Positions 51,172 through 63,630 of a DNA stretch of 64,000 nucleotides are shown here, piece after piece. The DNA comes from Epiperipatus broadwayi. Taxonomy: Eukaryota; Onychophora; Udeonychophora; Euonychophora; Peripatidae. Position 1 is the first letter of the stretch, and each line of letters opens with the position of its first letter. Made by a program: the position numbers and the translations under genes. A model generated the notes under the pieces. That model ran no database searches. It saw only the letters and a list, made by a program, of their open reading frames with translations, and had not been told where the DNA came from. Location: NCBI GenBank assembly GCA_028023455.1, contig JAQFVV010006336.1, forward strand, positions 2,620,224 to 2,684,223. Reading direction: 5' to 3'.

Positions 51172-52059
51172 GCCCTTTTGTATGGGTCACCATTTAAGTT
51201 TTGTGCTAATCTAGTAGAAAATTTTAAATTTAAGAAGTATTTTAAAATGGGATGTTGACTTTGCTTGTGGTAATGTTACCATAAGTTTAATTAAAGCAAT
51301 CTATGAGTATTTGATATGTGAATTGTGTTGGTATTGAGAGGATATTTAAAATGATGATGATTATGATGTAATACTGCATTAATAAATTTAATAACTAATG
51401 TTTAAAGCTAAAGTATTTAAAAGATAAGTTAAAATTAGATAAAGATATTTATTAAATTCAAAAATATATGTTAAAAATGAATAGAAATATTTTAAAATTA
51501 TAAGTATTTAAATTGAGATTAATATTTGATTTTAATCATATCAAATAATTATTTTAAAATCTGATATAATATCTTATTTATTTTAAAAAATAAATATTTA
51601 TTTTAAAAAAGCAATTGTTAGTTTATTTTTAGACGACAGCAAGCGTTCTTGTGTTATAAAGAACAGATGTTATACACACACGCGTGGAAGTTGTCTAATA
51701 AAGTTGCATAATTATTTTAAAAAAAAATCATGTTATAAATTTATAAATAATACGTGAGTTATCACGAGATAAAAATAAAGATATTAATGTAAAATATTAA
51801 ATCTGATTTTTAAAAATATTACTTTAAAAATATAACGTATTTAAAAAGATTTAGTTTATTTTAAATGATCTTATAAAAGTTAAGATTTAAATCAAGTGAG
51901 AAAGAATATTTCAAAAGAATGTTTAATAGATTTAAATAAACGATAAATATTGTTTTGAAAGAATTTGATAAAATATCAAATATTAAATAAGTCATTATTT
52001 TATTTTTAATAGTGAGTTGATAAATATGTAAATAAGCAAAGTTTGATTGTTTAATCGTA
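50282..52059. other. Putative 5' LTR of the minus element, then AT-rich DNA with a (TA)n tract
   Basis: The first several hundred bases should be the LTR in minus orientation, judged only by the primer site; its end is unknown. 51101-51168 is a TA microsatellite. No gene. Confidence 0.4.
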
Positions 52060-52128
52060 CCAATCAGATGTGGAGTCTCTTCTAGTATAAAAGCTGGATT
52101 CAATTGTTGAAGGGCTCTCTACAATAAA
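52060..52128 (+). promoter_or_regulatory. Promoter-like block (CCAAT, TATA, early AATAAA)
   Basis: CCAAT at 52060, TATAAAAG at 52086 and AATAAA at 52123 follow each other within 70 bp. The close spacing of TATA and polyadenylation signal is typical of an LTR U3-R junction, but no second LTR copy or coding region was found. It could also be chance in AT-rich DNA. Confidence 0.3.
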
Positions 52129-55100
52129 ACTTCTAAGTCGTTTGTGCTATTGAGAAAATAGCTAAGTAAATTTATAAACGCTCTTAAAATCAGTTGTAAA
52201 ATCATAAGAGTGTTATTGAACAATTTAAATATTTGTAAAGTAATGAATATGCAGTAGTATTTTAATATTCCCTATGGTCTCTCAATATCGAACTCAATTT
52301 ACGTACAAATAATCATGGAAACATCACGTATCGTAGAAATATATCAGAAACTTTATGTTAGAAAAGTAACAGACGCTGGATTAGTACATAAAACTACAAG
52401 ATGGAGAAAAGTAGTATTTTGGACTATAAATATTTTCAAAAGTTAAATTACTATTGTCTATTACTAATAGATATTTTAAAGAAATATAAATATTTCTGTA
52501 AAAGAAAGTATTTTGACAAATTATAGAAGTAAAATATGTATCTTAAGGAAAGATATAAGAAGCAGTAGTAATTTTAAATAAATACTTGCCTTGTTAAGTC
52601 TTTATGCTTAAAAGACTAGATATTGATAATTTGAAAAGGCAAATATATTATAAGTATAAGTATTTTAAAAAATCGTAATATAATAAAATTATTTTATTAA
52701 AGTTATCTAAACGCTGGCCGTTATAGATGGAAAAATTAATTCTTACCGGAATATGTTATTTATAAATGCGTAGATAATACATGGATGTCCAAGCCAAACC
52801 AAGTTAATGGAAAAATAATTAAATGACAATTTATCAATTATAAACTAAGTTGAAATAATAACTTTCAAATAATAATTGATGAAGAATTGGATCCAAAGAA
52901 CTCATAAACTATATTTTTTTTTTTTAAATTTTATTTTATTTTCTTGTGGGGAACTTATTTTTATTTTTAAAAAAAAGAACGTTATCTTTTTTATTATAAA
53001 CTTTCAAGAAACACGTGATACAACGGAACAGGAAATAGTGTTCTATTGACTTTGTACATAGGATTTATTAGAACTTTTATGGTAGAACAAAAGTCGACGC
53101 TGGAATATGTAATATGATTTTTATTTTATTTATTTAACATAAAATTTAAATATTATTAAACTCTTAAAAGTAGGATAGGTATATTATTTAAATAATAACT
53201 AAAAAAATAATATAATAGTTAATTACATAAATTTATTTTATAATTAATTTAACACGGAATATTTTAATGAATGTTGAGAGTATGAATGTGTATTATTTTT
53301 TTTTGTTTTCTGAAGCTGCAAATTCCGAAGAATACTGGGTAGCAGACTGGACATTATTATCATTATGGTAAAACATTGTATAATAATTTTGATGTATTTA
53401 ATATGTTTTTTTCTTTAGATCAACTGAATATTATGTTGTTGTAGAATGAATGGATAGATATTTTATGAAAACACATACATTATATTAACCACGAACTTTA
53501 TTAAAATATGCATAAGTTTTAATTTATAATGTCAACATGATACAACATTACGTAAGAACTTAGAAATAATTATATGATTCTTTCGTAAATAATTTTGATA
53601 TTTTTATTTATGTTTAGTATTAGAATGATGTTTATTTATCTAAGTAATTATTTTATTTTTGCAATTTAGAAAAGGATTTTAAAAGTCTATATTTTTTTTA
53701 TATTTTGTTTTACTAGATAAGTTAAGTTACGTTTTAGGTAGAGGCTTATATTTAGATTGAAAAGTTTACTAAGTATAGACAATATAGTATGAGTAATTTG
53801 GATAATGAATATTTTATTTGAAGTTGATATTCATTTTCCGGAAAATGTTTTAAATAAGTTTAGAATATGTTTTATAGATAGAAATTTATTAGAAAGGTTA
53901 GTAAAGCACATAGAGTAAAGTAATGATTTTTACACAGAAAAGAATCATAGAGTTTATCTAATGTAATGTTTTATGAATTTAAAATTGATAAATGATTTAA
54001 ATATTAATGTTTGAATAATACAGATATAGAATGCATATTTTATAAAACATATAACAGGAATTACATTAGGTGGAATATAATTATAGCCAATCATTTGTTT
54101 TACATTATAAAGAGATATTGATTTTATATACAGATATTAAGCAATGCTAATAATAAAGTGAATACATGATAATACATTATAAATGATAATATTTAATTAA
54201 TGTAGTTATTTAATAAGTAGAGCTACATTATGAACACATGCTACATAAATAGTTTTGACATATATTATTATTTGTAATAATTAAAGTACACGACTATTTA
54301 TTTAAAAATCTAAGTTTTTAAAAAACACACTGTAATATTATTAATATTGTTTTTTTTAAGGAATGTATAATTGCTTATTAAGTACATGATTTAATAACCG
54401 TGTAAACAGATTGTATTATTATTTTCTTAATTAGTTCAGTTTATATTTGTTTTCTTAAATTCTAAAAAACTGTAAATAGTGTAAATAAATTTTATTTGAA
54501 GTTATTGTAAATAAATTTGTTAATTTGTTTTAAAAGTGTGTCGAGTTTCATTATTTTCACCATAGCATTTTGATCTCAGATGATTTGAAATAAACATAAT
54601 ATTTGCACAAAATTGAATTTGTTATTATTACTTAGAATTGAATACCATATTTGCTTAACATTATTTTATAAGAATTGATTGACATGAACATAAATATTAC
54701 AATGGTCATAAGATGATTATAATGCACATTATAAGAATACAATATTGTTTATTGCCACAGATTATTAAGTATAAGATTTTGATCTATTTTAAAATGAAGA
54801 TACCATATGAAATAAAAGATCTACATATAATTATTTGTTTATTTAGTGATTAATTATATAAGAAAAATAGATGAGATTAAATTACACTTTAAGATTATTA
54901 TTTATTATTATTATTAAAATAAGTTAGGTGTATCTAAGTTTGATATAAAATCCCACATCATACTTATTTACATGAGTTATTATTATTTTAAAACAGCTTA
55001 GAAGAACCTGAGATTATTTAATTATATGTTAAGATAAAAGTTAGGAATTATTTTAGTATTATTAAAGATAATTTATTTCATTTTAAAAGTCATAAGAATG

Positions 55101-55418
55101 CTATAGATGTAGTGGTAAGGTGATAAGGTAGTGGTAGTATTCTTATGCCATTGAGACAGTATCTTAGGAGATATTGACTCAGTGTAAATCTGCTTATTAC
55201 TTTGTAACTTTACTTCGCAGTCTCATAATTTTATAAATACTTATTTAATTAGTATAATCTAGAACTATATTGATTTTGATGATTGATAATAAATTTAGTT
55301 AAGATATGATAATATAAAAGTATATTAAAGATAGATATGCAAATTTTAATTAAACATAATAATGTAACTGAGCTAGTTGTATTTTAAACTATTTTATATA
55401 TCAAGAAGTAAGGGTACA
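52129..55418. other. AT-rich non-coding, nothing recognised
   Basis: Over 3 kb without a long frame. GACGCTGG/AACGCTGG-type words recur near 52373, 52710 and 53096, but no alignable repeat unit was seen. Confidence 0.5.

Positions 55419-55461
<43 letters not shown>
55419..55461. repeat. (TA)n(TG)n microsatellite
   Basis: A TA run passing into a TG run. Confidence 0.9.
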
Positions 55462-55930
55462 CAACCTATACAACATATATATTAACTTCTCATAACATCT
55501 ATGTCCTAAAAGGATTAGGTAAATGTGTATTTTATGCATTTGTTAAAGGGCCATTATATTTTAAAATACATATGTACACTAATGACATTACCTGACTCTA
55601 TAAAACTTTGCATTATCATTTTTACTACAAGAAAAATTACCATAAAACTCATTCACCTTCAAAACATATTTGAATATTAATAAATCCAACTAATAATAAT
55701 TTTAACCTTATAAATTAAATAGTTTTTGTTCTATAAGAAAATTATATATATTTAAATTAACCTATTTATATTAATACAAAAATATAAAAATGTTTGTGTG
55801 CTATAAGTGTACATTAATTTAGTGTCAAATTAAATATCTGTGTTTAATTTTTTACATGTTCAATGAAAAACATGAGAGAAAAAATTAATACACACAAAAA
55901 TTATATTAATAATAATGTGTCATAACCTTA

Positions 55931-55955
55931 GTTGTTGTTGTTGTTGTTGTTGTTG

Positions 55956-56043
<88 letters not shown>

Positions 56044-56069
56044 GATGATGATGATGATGATGATGATGT
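55931..56069. repeat. Compound trinucleotide repeat (TTG)n(TTA)n(TGA)n
   Basis: About 9 TTG units, then about 27 TTA units, then about 9 TGA units, nearly without interruption. Each junction changes a single base of the unit. Confidence 0.97.
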
Positions 56070-56270
56070 TAGTTGAAGTCCAATACTATTTCAATTCTTG
56101 TTTTCCCTGGCCATTTCAAAGAGAAAATAGATAATAGAAACTTCATCAAAAAAAGTATTTCTTTGAATAACAAAATATTTTCAAATTTATTTACTTTATT
56201 ATTGAAGGTCTTATTTTTACTAGAAATAATCATGTTAAATATGAGACACAAAAAAACCATTATGTAAAAT

Positions 56271-56717
56271 ATGAGATGCAAGTTAACAGTTCTTGTAAAT
56301 GCCTTGATTTATCGTATTACCAGTGCTGATTTTTTCAGAGATTTGAATAGATCATTATTTTCTGTTTCCTCTCACTTAAATATACATTTTAATGACTTTT
56401 TGGCTGATGAATTAGTTATCAATAAACAAAAAATATTTGGTGAAACTGTGAATGACATGGACTTTTTGGCATATATACTCATTATTTGCTCATGCATCAT
56501 AAAGGTTTTTTTCATCTCAAATTTAGCAATCTTGACAAAAAATGTTATATATGGAATCAGTTTTCTTTTAAAAATTCATAAAAAAACAATCAATAAATTA
56601 TTTTGCTTTGTTATCTATTTACATTTTAGAATAAATGCTTTTGTTTTTAGTTTTAATCTTAAATTTATTGATTCTAACTTTAAAGATCAGTTTTATAATT
56701 ATGTGAAGTTTTTCTAA
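56271..56717 (+). CDS. Unassigned 148-codon open frame
   Basis: ATG 56271 to a TAA after 148 codons, with an in-frame stop just upstream at 56265. The product is rich in Phe, Ile, Leu and Asn, with one hydrophobic stretch (FLAYILIICSCIIKVFF, about residues 62-80). With roughly 70 % A+T a frame this long is unlikely by chance, yet I recognise no family and see no splice context. It could be an exon, a remnant of an element or a chance frame in T-rich DNA. Confidence 0.2.
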   Translation: MRCKLTVLVNALIYRITSADFFRDLNRSLFSVSSHLNIHFNDFLADELVINKQKIFGETVNDMDFLAYILIICSCIIKVFFISNLAILTKNVIYGISFLLKIHKKTINKLFCFVIYLHFRINAFVFSFNLKFIDSNFKDQFYNYVKFF

Positions 56718-57947
56718 TTTGGCAGAATATTATATTTATGACTATCATTTGACAATATTAATTTGATGTCACATAATTATTTGCTATTAAAAAATGAAAA
56801 ATTTAAATTTGTATTGAAGTAATAGGATCTGAGTTTGATCCTAACTTCATGACATCTAGCCATAAGCCCACTTCAAACCCTAGTACTAACCTTAAATTTC
56901 CGATGCAATGGGGCTTTATACATTCAATCCACAATAATTTCCATAAAGAAAAACTTATTTTATAAATGTGTATTAAAATTAATTCATTTGAGTTTAAATT
57001 AATCAATGCTATTAATAAATTCATGAATTTATATATATTACAACTGTGTGGATTGTGCATATATATTTATAAATATTTAAATATATATAATTGTTCGAAA
57101 GTTTCATTGTATCCAGAATGTTTTGATTTTATTTTAAATAATTTGTTAAAATTTTAGTGATTAAAAGCTACATTCTTTTGATAAGTTTTCAGATTTTCCC
57201 TTTCCAAAACAATGGGTAAAGTTTTATTAATTAAAAAAAAAGATAAGTATTTAAAATTTAAGGATTTCCTAATTAAAATCATTTTTCTGATTTTAAGAAT
57301 TCATTTTCTAATTAGAAAATGAATTCATGTTAATGAGTTTGAAAGCCTTATCGAAGGAATGTATCTAAAAACAACTAGTAGATTTTGTGACATTGATAAT
57401 GAAAGAAACACTAGCTCGAAGGCATCAGATACAGTATAAATAGCTCTGGAAAGTTTAGAGGGAGAAGCCATCTTTGTTGCAGAAAAGTGCCAGTAAATTC
57501 TGTGCATTTTAAAATCATGAATTCAAATAGTGTTCCTATCATGGTAAGGGGCTAAATGTCAGGAATCTGGCTACGATTACTGAAGTCCCCTGCAAATCTT
57601 CAATGAAGCTACTAAACTCTTTCCAGACCAATCATGCTGCTAAAATCATGAAAATCCATTAAAATGCTGTTCAAGTAATTGACCAAATGCATGCCTACAT
57701 TTTACCAACCTGGACATGTAAACTAAGGAACCAGCCCAGAAGAAATGGTAATATATTTCCATAATGAGCCATAACTTTCTGGCCAGTTTTGAATTTTACA
57801 CTCCCTTTAAGAGCTCTTTTCATTCTTTAATGTAAATCTGTACAAAACTTTCTTTTATTTATGCTTTTAAATTCATAGTAATTCTCTCAACCTCTAGTCT
57901 TTAACTTTCCTTTCTTATGATGGTGGTTCATTTATTATATTATATAT
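56718..57947. other. Non-coding with a perfect 30-bp palindrome
   Basis: No gene. 57297-57326 is a perfect palindrome (GAATTCATTTTCTAA and its complement). A TATAAATAG box lies at 57435 in a less AT-rich stretch without a frame. Confidence 0.5.
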
Positions 57948-58010
57948 ATAAAATATATAATTGTTAATTATAGAAGATATAAATTAGTATTAAAGTTTAT
58001 CGGCTTAATG

Positions 58011-58034
58011 TTTTTGAGGATCCATGCCTCATAT
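58011..58034 (-). ncRNA. Hammerhead-like hairpin at the PLE copy 5 3' end
   Basis: On the minus strand ATGAGG, loop CATGGAT, CCTC and then AAAA. The inverted partner at 59656-59679 keeps CGAAAA. The CTG part of the core is not conserved. Confidence 0.3.
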
Positions 58035-58099
58035 TCATAGCCTTAATAAAATGTATAATAAAATATATGCAAATACAAATATTCAAATAAGCTAGTATT

Positions 58100-58360
58100 A
58101 CGTAACCCATTTCTTCGAGATCTCGAAGCAAGTGTCTTTTCCATTAATGGCATGGATGTTTCCATTGATGTAAAATGCCTCCTTTATTTTTCTTTTGTGA
58201 TCATTTGATTCTGAGCACAATATTATGGGATTGGTGGGTATGAAGTTGTGTCCCGATTGTTTAGCATGCTCCAAAAATACAGAGGATGTGTTGCTGTTTT
58301 TCTGAGCTGTTAAATTTGTAAATATGTTTAGCCAGTCTAGTATTGATTGTAGCTTTCATT
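58100..58360 (-). pseudogene. GIY-YIG endonuclease C-terminal half of PLE copy 5, frameshifted
   Basis: In a different frame from the RT, the minus strand reads FLEHAKQSGHNFIPTNPI, then LCSESNDHKRKIKEAFYING, the usual C-terminal block of PLE GIY-YIG nucleases, ending near 58100. The frame change lies around 58340-58370. Confidence 0.8.
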
Positions 58361-59424
58361 TCACCATAATATATAGTGTGGCATCCAGCCTGAGGGCAGG
58401 CAATAGAGTACTCCATGTGTGGAGTGAAATGATCGATCAATTTGGTCTTTAGCGTTGTTAATCAATCTATTAGAATTTGGTGGAGTTCTAACTGCTATGT
58501 TAAATTTATCATTTAATGCTTTCATTAGTTTGTTAAATATTTTAGGAATGTAGGGGGTTGTTATTCTAGGTATATTGGTGCAAGGTACATTATTGTTTAT
58601 TGCATTATTAAATTTTATGATTTTATTTTTAATAGCTTTAAATTTGAACCCTGCTGCTAATAGATCTTTAATATAGTTGTTTATGTTTTCTTTTCTGTCT
58701 GCTTCATATTTATGTAAATAAAAGTTTCTAAACAAAAATGCATTAAGGCCAGAAAATTTATGTGATGCAGGTGAGTTAGAGTTAGGGTGGATACAGCTGC
58801 AAATTTCAAATGGTTTAACAATCATTTTGTAATCTATTAAGTGGCGATTTCTCAATAAAGAGAGGTCGAGATATTTAAGTTCTTTATTACTTTCATATGT
58901 GATGGTGAATGAAAGTTTGGTTAAGTTTTGTAAATCATGTTGTATCTTTAAAGTATTATCTTTAGAGGTTATGATAAAAATATCATCTGCATAACGAATA
59001 TATGTAAAGTCTTGGTTGATATTGTGATATTTTGGAATGATCGATAGCTCATATTTATTTAAATATTTGCTAGATAAAACACCACTGATAGGAAGGCCTA
59101 TGGGCCATCCATCTTGCATTGTGTACCATTTGTTTTCAAAGAGTGTAAATATATGGGAATCAAGCCATGACAGGAAAGCAATAATGAATTTAACTCTTTC
59201 ACTAGGGCAATGTGCTCGCAGTAGCTCTTCATGTACTATTTGGATGGATGCTTGTTTATTAATTGATCCGTATAGTTCCTTCACATCCATTGTAGCCATA
59301 ATTGAAGTCTGAGAGATTTGAGTATTTTTGATTTTGGAGATGAATTGGAGAGATGAGTTTATCATGTATAGGCCAAAATTAAGGTAATCTATAAGTAATT
59401 GATTGATTAATTTCGCTGAAGCAT
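58361..59424 (-). CDS. PLE reverse transcriptase (partial, intact frame) entering a broken GIY-YIG domain
   Basis: From ATG 59365 the frame has 334 codons; it extends upstream without a stop as QLLIDYLNFGLY to about 59420, so the ATG is not the true start. RT motif A is MATMDVKELYGSIN, motif B GWPIGLPISGVLSSKY, motif C YIRYADDIFIIT with intact YADD, then FTITYESNKELKYLDLSL, all as in Penelope-type RT. The frame ends at 58361 shortly after HGVLYCLPSGWMPHYI, the GIY...YI part of the endonuclease. The rest of that domain (EHAKQSGHNF, CSESNDHKRKIKEAFY) lies in another frame at about 58310-58150. The RT part is complete enough to be functional in principle; the fusion is not. Confidence 0.9.
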
Positions 59425-59750
59425 GCTAAACAATCTGGACACAACTTCACATCCGCCAATCCCATAATATTGTGCTCAGAATCAAATGATCACAAAAGAA
59501 AAATAAAGGAGGCATTTTACATCAACGGAAACATCCCTGCCATTAATAAAAAAGACACTTGCTTCAAGATCTTGAAGAAATAGGCTATGTAATACTAGCT
59601 TATTTGAATATTTATATTTGCATATATTTTATTATACATTTTATTAAGGCTATGAATATGAGGCATGGATCCTCGAAAATGTTAAGCCGATAAACTTTAA
59701 TACTAATTTATATCTTCTCTAATTAACAATTATATATTTTACATATAGTG
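59425..59750 (+). repeat. Inverted copy of the PLE copy 5 3' end
   Basis: Reverse complement of 57948-58275 over about 325 bp with few differences. It carries HAKQSGHNF, LCSESNDHKRKIKEAFY and the 3' tail with ATATGAGG...CCTCGAAAA. The element is thus flanked by long inverted repeats, as described for Penelope elements with an inverted truncated copy. Confidence 0.92.
59656..59679 (+). ncRNA. Hammerhead-like hairpin in the inverted PLE end
   Basis: TATGAGG, loop CATGGAT, CCTC, then GAAAA. Partner of 58011-58034. Confidence 0.35.
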
Positions 59751-59831
59751 AGAAGTAAAGCTATATATATTATATATATTTATTGTGTAATTTATTAATG
59801 TTGTTTATTTTTAATTATATGCCAATAATCC

Positions 59832-59950
59832 TTCGACTCGATGAGCTCCTTTTTTCCATTTGCTTATGCAAATAATATAATATTAAGTCTAATAGTAATT
59901 CTCACCTATTAGAACTAAATTTATAAGTTCTATTAATCATCGAGTCAAAA
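59832..59950. repeat. Small element with inverted ends (GACTCGATGA/TCATCGAGTC)
   Basis: Perfect 10-bp inverted ends at 59835-59844 and 59938-59947, with partial matching beyond, enclose about 93 bp of AT-rich DNA. MITE-sized; no target duplication recognised. Confidence 0.55.
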
Positions 59951-61488
59951 GAAATTATTAAATGTTTACTATTTTTATAATTGGCTAATAATAAATTATT
60001 AGCTCCATTTCTAATCTATGACCCAGCTATTTTTTCGTATTCACCAATGCGTATTTATTCATATATAATGTTGAAATGTTTTTGCAAAAGGGCTGATAAA
60101 GAAATCAACTAAATACATTCTAATTCAAATTGTTTTCACTATCTGTTAATATTCAGGAAGGGCACGATGTTTGGGGCATAATTACTATAATTTATAAATA
60201 CTTTAAAATAGTTTTAGTTTAAAACTTGTTTGACTTTAATTAATTTGATCAAGTCATCATGTAGAGCATTCTATAATAAATTGGGTTTTATTATTCAAAT
60301 GGTGACTACAAAGTCATCATCTTCGAACGTTGCTGACATAGGGCAATCTTTCCACTCCATGGCTTGTCGGTGGTGATATTACTGATATTTTAATTATAGA
60401 GAAAGAAAGCACTTTCTCCCCCCACTTATATTATATTTGGAACACCAAAGGTTCGTAGTTATATCTCGGCCTGGCTTTCCTCGTGTTCCTCATCTACTTA
60501 AAGGCAATAAGATTTGTGTTACACAAGCCACCATACTACTTAAACCATTGATCAGTGATTATCTTTCCTTTTCATTTATAGCTCATAATTCATCAGCACC
60601 ATTCCTTTTCTGTTCTAGTAAATCCCACTCTGATGCTCGTAATTCGTGATGAAGTGATTTCAATTAAAGTTGAACAAATTCTTAGTTATCTCAAATTAAA
60701 TAGGTTTCCTAATAAAGGTTAAAGTTATGCCCTAAATACGTATCTTGCTCTTCATGAATGGATTTGCGAATGTGAAGACAAATCTTACATTCTTCTGTAT
60801 AAAATAAAAATCATAATTTCCTTTACAACTGTATATCTTTATCTGCCTTTAGTTTCTTGTTGGGGGCATAGACATAGAATTCCATAATATTGTGTAATAC
60901 TCATTGGCATATAATAAGAACTGCCATTCTTATTATAATTTTAAACTATGTTTAAGGACAAGAAGCAATTAATATAATCATCATTTAAATTGAACAAAAC
61001 TATTACTAGTATTATTAAATATTTTATTAACACACTTGGTTTCTTAAGTCTTTTATTCAATAATTATTTAATTTTAAGGTTCGCTGTCTGTGTTGGCAAC
61101 CCGAACATATACATAGGACTCGATTTAAAATTATCTTTAGTCAGTTTATTATCCAATATTAATGTCAGTTCGGGGTCTCTAATCCTCACCAACCATTGAG
61201 CTAGTTCCTTGGCATATAGCACTGTTCCATCGATTAGATCATCCATTGATCTGAGCTGGTGAGTTGGGTTTGAATTCAGTTTGGTTCAGCTGAGTTTGGG
61301 TACGACCTGCAGTTTAAGTGGTGGACGTTTTTTGACTGGTACAGTAAATATTGTTTAAGTTTAATAATAAAATTTTAAACTTTTAGGGAAAATGTCTTTA
61401 TTCAATTGGTCATTCAATTAAATATCTTAATTTTTATATACAGAAAATACATAGACTTCATACAATCCCTGAATAACAAAACATTCGA

Positions 61489-61519
<31 letters not shown>

Positions 61520-63220
61520 AATCCCATTTAAAAATAATGATTTACATAATAATTTATTACTTTTTTAAAAAAAATATGATTATAAATTTAAAATATATAT
61601 TAAATAATTTAAACAAAATTACCTTGGAGAATCTCTACAGATGGTTTTATAAAGTTTTTTATTTTTTATAAACACAAAAAATAAAAATGCAATATTTATA
61701 AAAACTAAAAATAAAGCAAAAAAAAAAAAAAAATTCAATCTGTTAAAAATTTCAGAATAAATTGAATTTTTAAAATACATGTTAAAAAGGCTGCTTATAC
61801 AAGTATTATAAAATAAATAACTTTGCTAACCATTACCTTTAACATATATTATAAAATTCAATCAAAACAATGTAAAATGTTAGTCCATTAGTTATTCTAA
61901 AATTATAAATATAAGTTAATGGTAGCAACTTTATGTAAATCAGTATTTTGAGAATGAGAAGGCTGATAATTCAAATGTCAGAACATTATAAAACCACTTA
62001 AAATAAATTATCTATTGGCAAACTGAATAAGTAGTTACTGAAGAAGTCATAAGACGTTCGGTGATCAGAAATGATAAGTTGAGATTTTAGCCAAGAATCT
62101 TTATTACTCAGAATTATCACTCTATATCTGCAGTAAAATTCCTGTGTAATTTATTATAATGATGAAGTCAGAAATTTAAGAATTAAAAATTTCTCTCCTA
62201 AATAAAAAAACATTTGATTTTTTTTATTTATGTGTTAACAAGCATAATAGTCATGACATAGACAATTTTAAAACTCATTTTAATAATCTTACATTAGAAT
62301 ACTTATTATAGTGAACTATTTTGCACTACACAAGTAATTCATAACCATATTAATTAATAATCTTCATATTCTCTAAATGAAATATATTGGCTTAATTTTT
62401 TAAGATTAATGCTTTTATTTTACTATATAGAACATGTATTAATGATACTGGAATAACTGATGAACATCTTGTTTTATTCTTCTGAAGTGCTGCCTCAATT
62501 AAAAATATATGTTTAGCTTTAGTATTACTAAAAATAGAAAGAAAAACTGTCACTGACTTGTTTCAATTTTTAATTCCAAAATGATCTTCAAATATGAATG
62601 TTAACTGAGAATGATCATAGATGGCTTGTGAAATAAGACATTGATTTATCAAAAATTAAATGTTATTTTTGATGCAGATAATTTTGTTTGTCTTTGTGTT
62701 TATAGCAATTGTATGATTGCATTATCACATTTTATGCTCTAGTTACTCATGCAACATTCTGACTTCATAAATTTTGGTGATGAAAGGGGAACAATAAGGA
62801 CAGAGTCAGCTTCTAGGATTCCCTATTTGTGATTCTATGCAAAACACTTCATTCAGCCAATAAACACTTTAATACAGGATTTGGAGAAGCTTTTCATTTC
62901 AAGTAAATGATGAATTTGGAGAAACCCCAATAATTCTTCTGTCTACTATAAAAGAGAAAAAAGGTTTTAATATATAGTCTAAATATCCATTTGCTGACTA
63001 ATAATTGGATGGGTAGCATATTATTCTGCTTCTGACTGAAAAAGTTTCAGATTCATTCTATCTAGATTATAATTTTTTATTGTGAGGATAGAAGATGGAC
63101 ATAATGACCAATGCAATATCAAATTGCTTCAGATTTTGAATTTAATATATTACAAATATTTATATAACAATCATTCTTATATTCAATCTTTAGAGATCAT
63201 TTCATTTAAATGCACATATG

Positions 63221-63223
<3 letters not shown>
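59951..63223. other. Non-coding, nothing certain
   Basis: Short frames at 60437-60649 (+) and 61064-61246 (-) lie in less AT-rich patches but match nothing I recognise. A short TA run is at 61497-61518. The rest is AT-rich without repeat pairs. Confidence 0.5.

Positions 63224-63265
<42 letters not shown>
63224..63265. repeat. (TA)n microsatellite at the PLE border
   Basis: A TA run of about 20 units, read through by the downstream frame as repeated Tyr-Ile. It abuts the GIY-YIG coding region. Confidence 0.95.
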
Positions 63266-63269
<4 letters not shown>

Positions 63270-63630
63270 CAAATGGTATATTCCTAATTATGTTACATGT
63301 AAAAGTGTTAATTTGATATATTTGATAGAGTGTAGTAGATGTTTAAACCAGTATATAGGTGAGTCAGCAAATAGTTTACATGTCAGAATGACTAATCATA
63401 GATTTGACATTTTGCATAAGAATAAAGATAGACCGGTTTCAAAACATTTTAACTTACCGAATCATTCAATTGATGATTTAAAAGTAGTGATTCTTCAGGA
63501 AGGTTTTTCTTCTACAAGGGAGAGGAAACAAAAGGAGAGTTTTTTTATTTTTAAATTCAAGACCTTAGAACCACATGGATTGAATTTGAACACTGGAACT
63601 ATTACATCTCTGGGTTACCTGGTCTCCTAA
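63266..63630 (+). CDS. GIY-YIG endonuclease domain of a third PLE lineage (3' fragment)
   Basis: About 120 codons directly after the TA tract: LIYLIECSRCLNQYIGES (GIY and YIG blocks with a CX2C pair), VRMTNHRFDI with the conserved Arg, PVSKHFNLPNHS, then RERKQKESFFIFKF with the conserved Glu, and LEPHGLNLNTG, ending at TAA 63628. The order and spacing match the endonuclease of the Neptune-like PLE type. All catalytic positions I can identify are kept. The reverse transcriptase part is absent upstream; the open frame to 63082 is microsatellite read-through. Neither a hammerhead-like hairpin nor a defined 3' end is seen before 64000. Confidence 0.85.

Larger units (their letters stand above)
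57948..59424 (-). mobile_element. Penelope-like element copy 5 (minus strand), 5' truncated
   Basis: Contains the RT body (59424 to about 58430), a frameshifted GIY-YIG domain and a 3' noncoding tail to 57948. The 5' end stops at 59424, where an inverted copy of the element's own 3' end (59425-59750) begins. This lineage is distinct from copies 1-4 and much less decayed. Confidence 0.88.

Noticed and set aside
57421-57510. TATAAATAG box at 57435 as a gene promoter
   Set aside because: No open frame or LTR partner follows, and TATA-like words are common in this composition.
61064-61246. 60-codon minus-strand frame in a less AT-rich patch, considered as an exon
   Set aside because: No splice sites of good quality at the ends, no recognisable domain, and length within chance.
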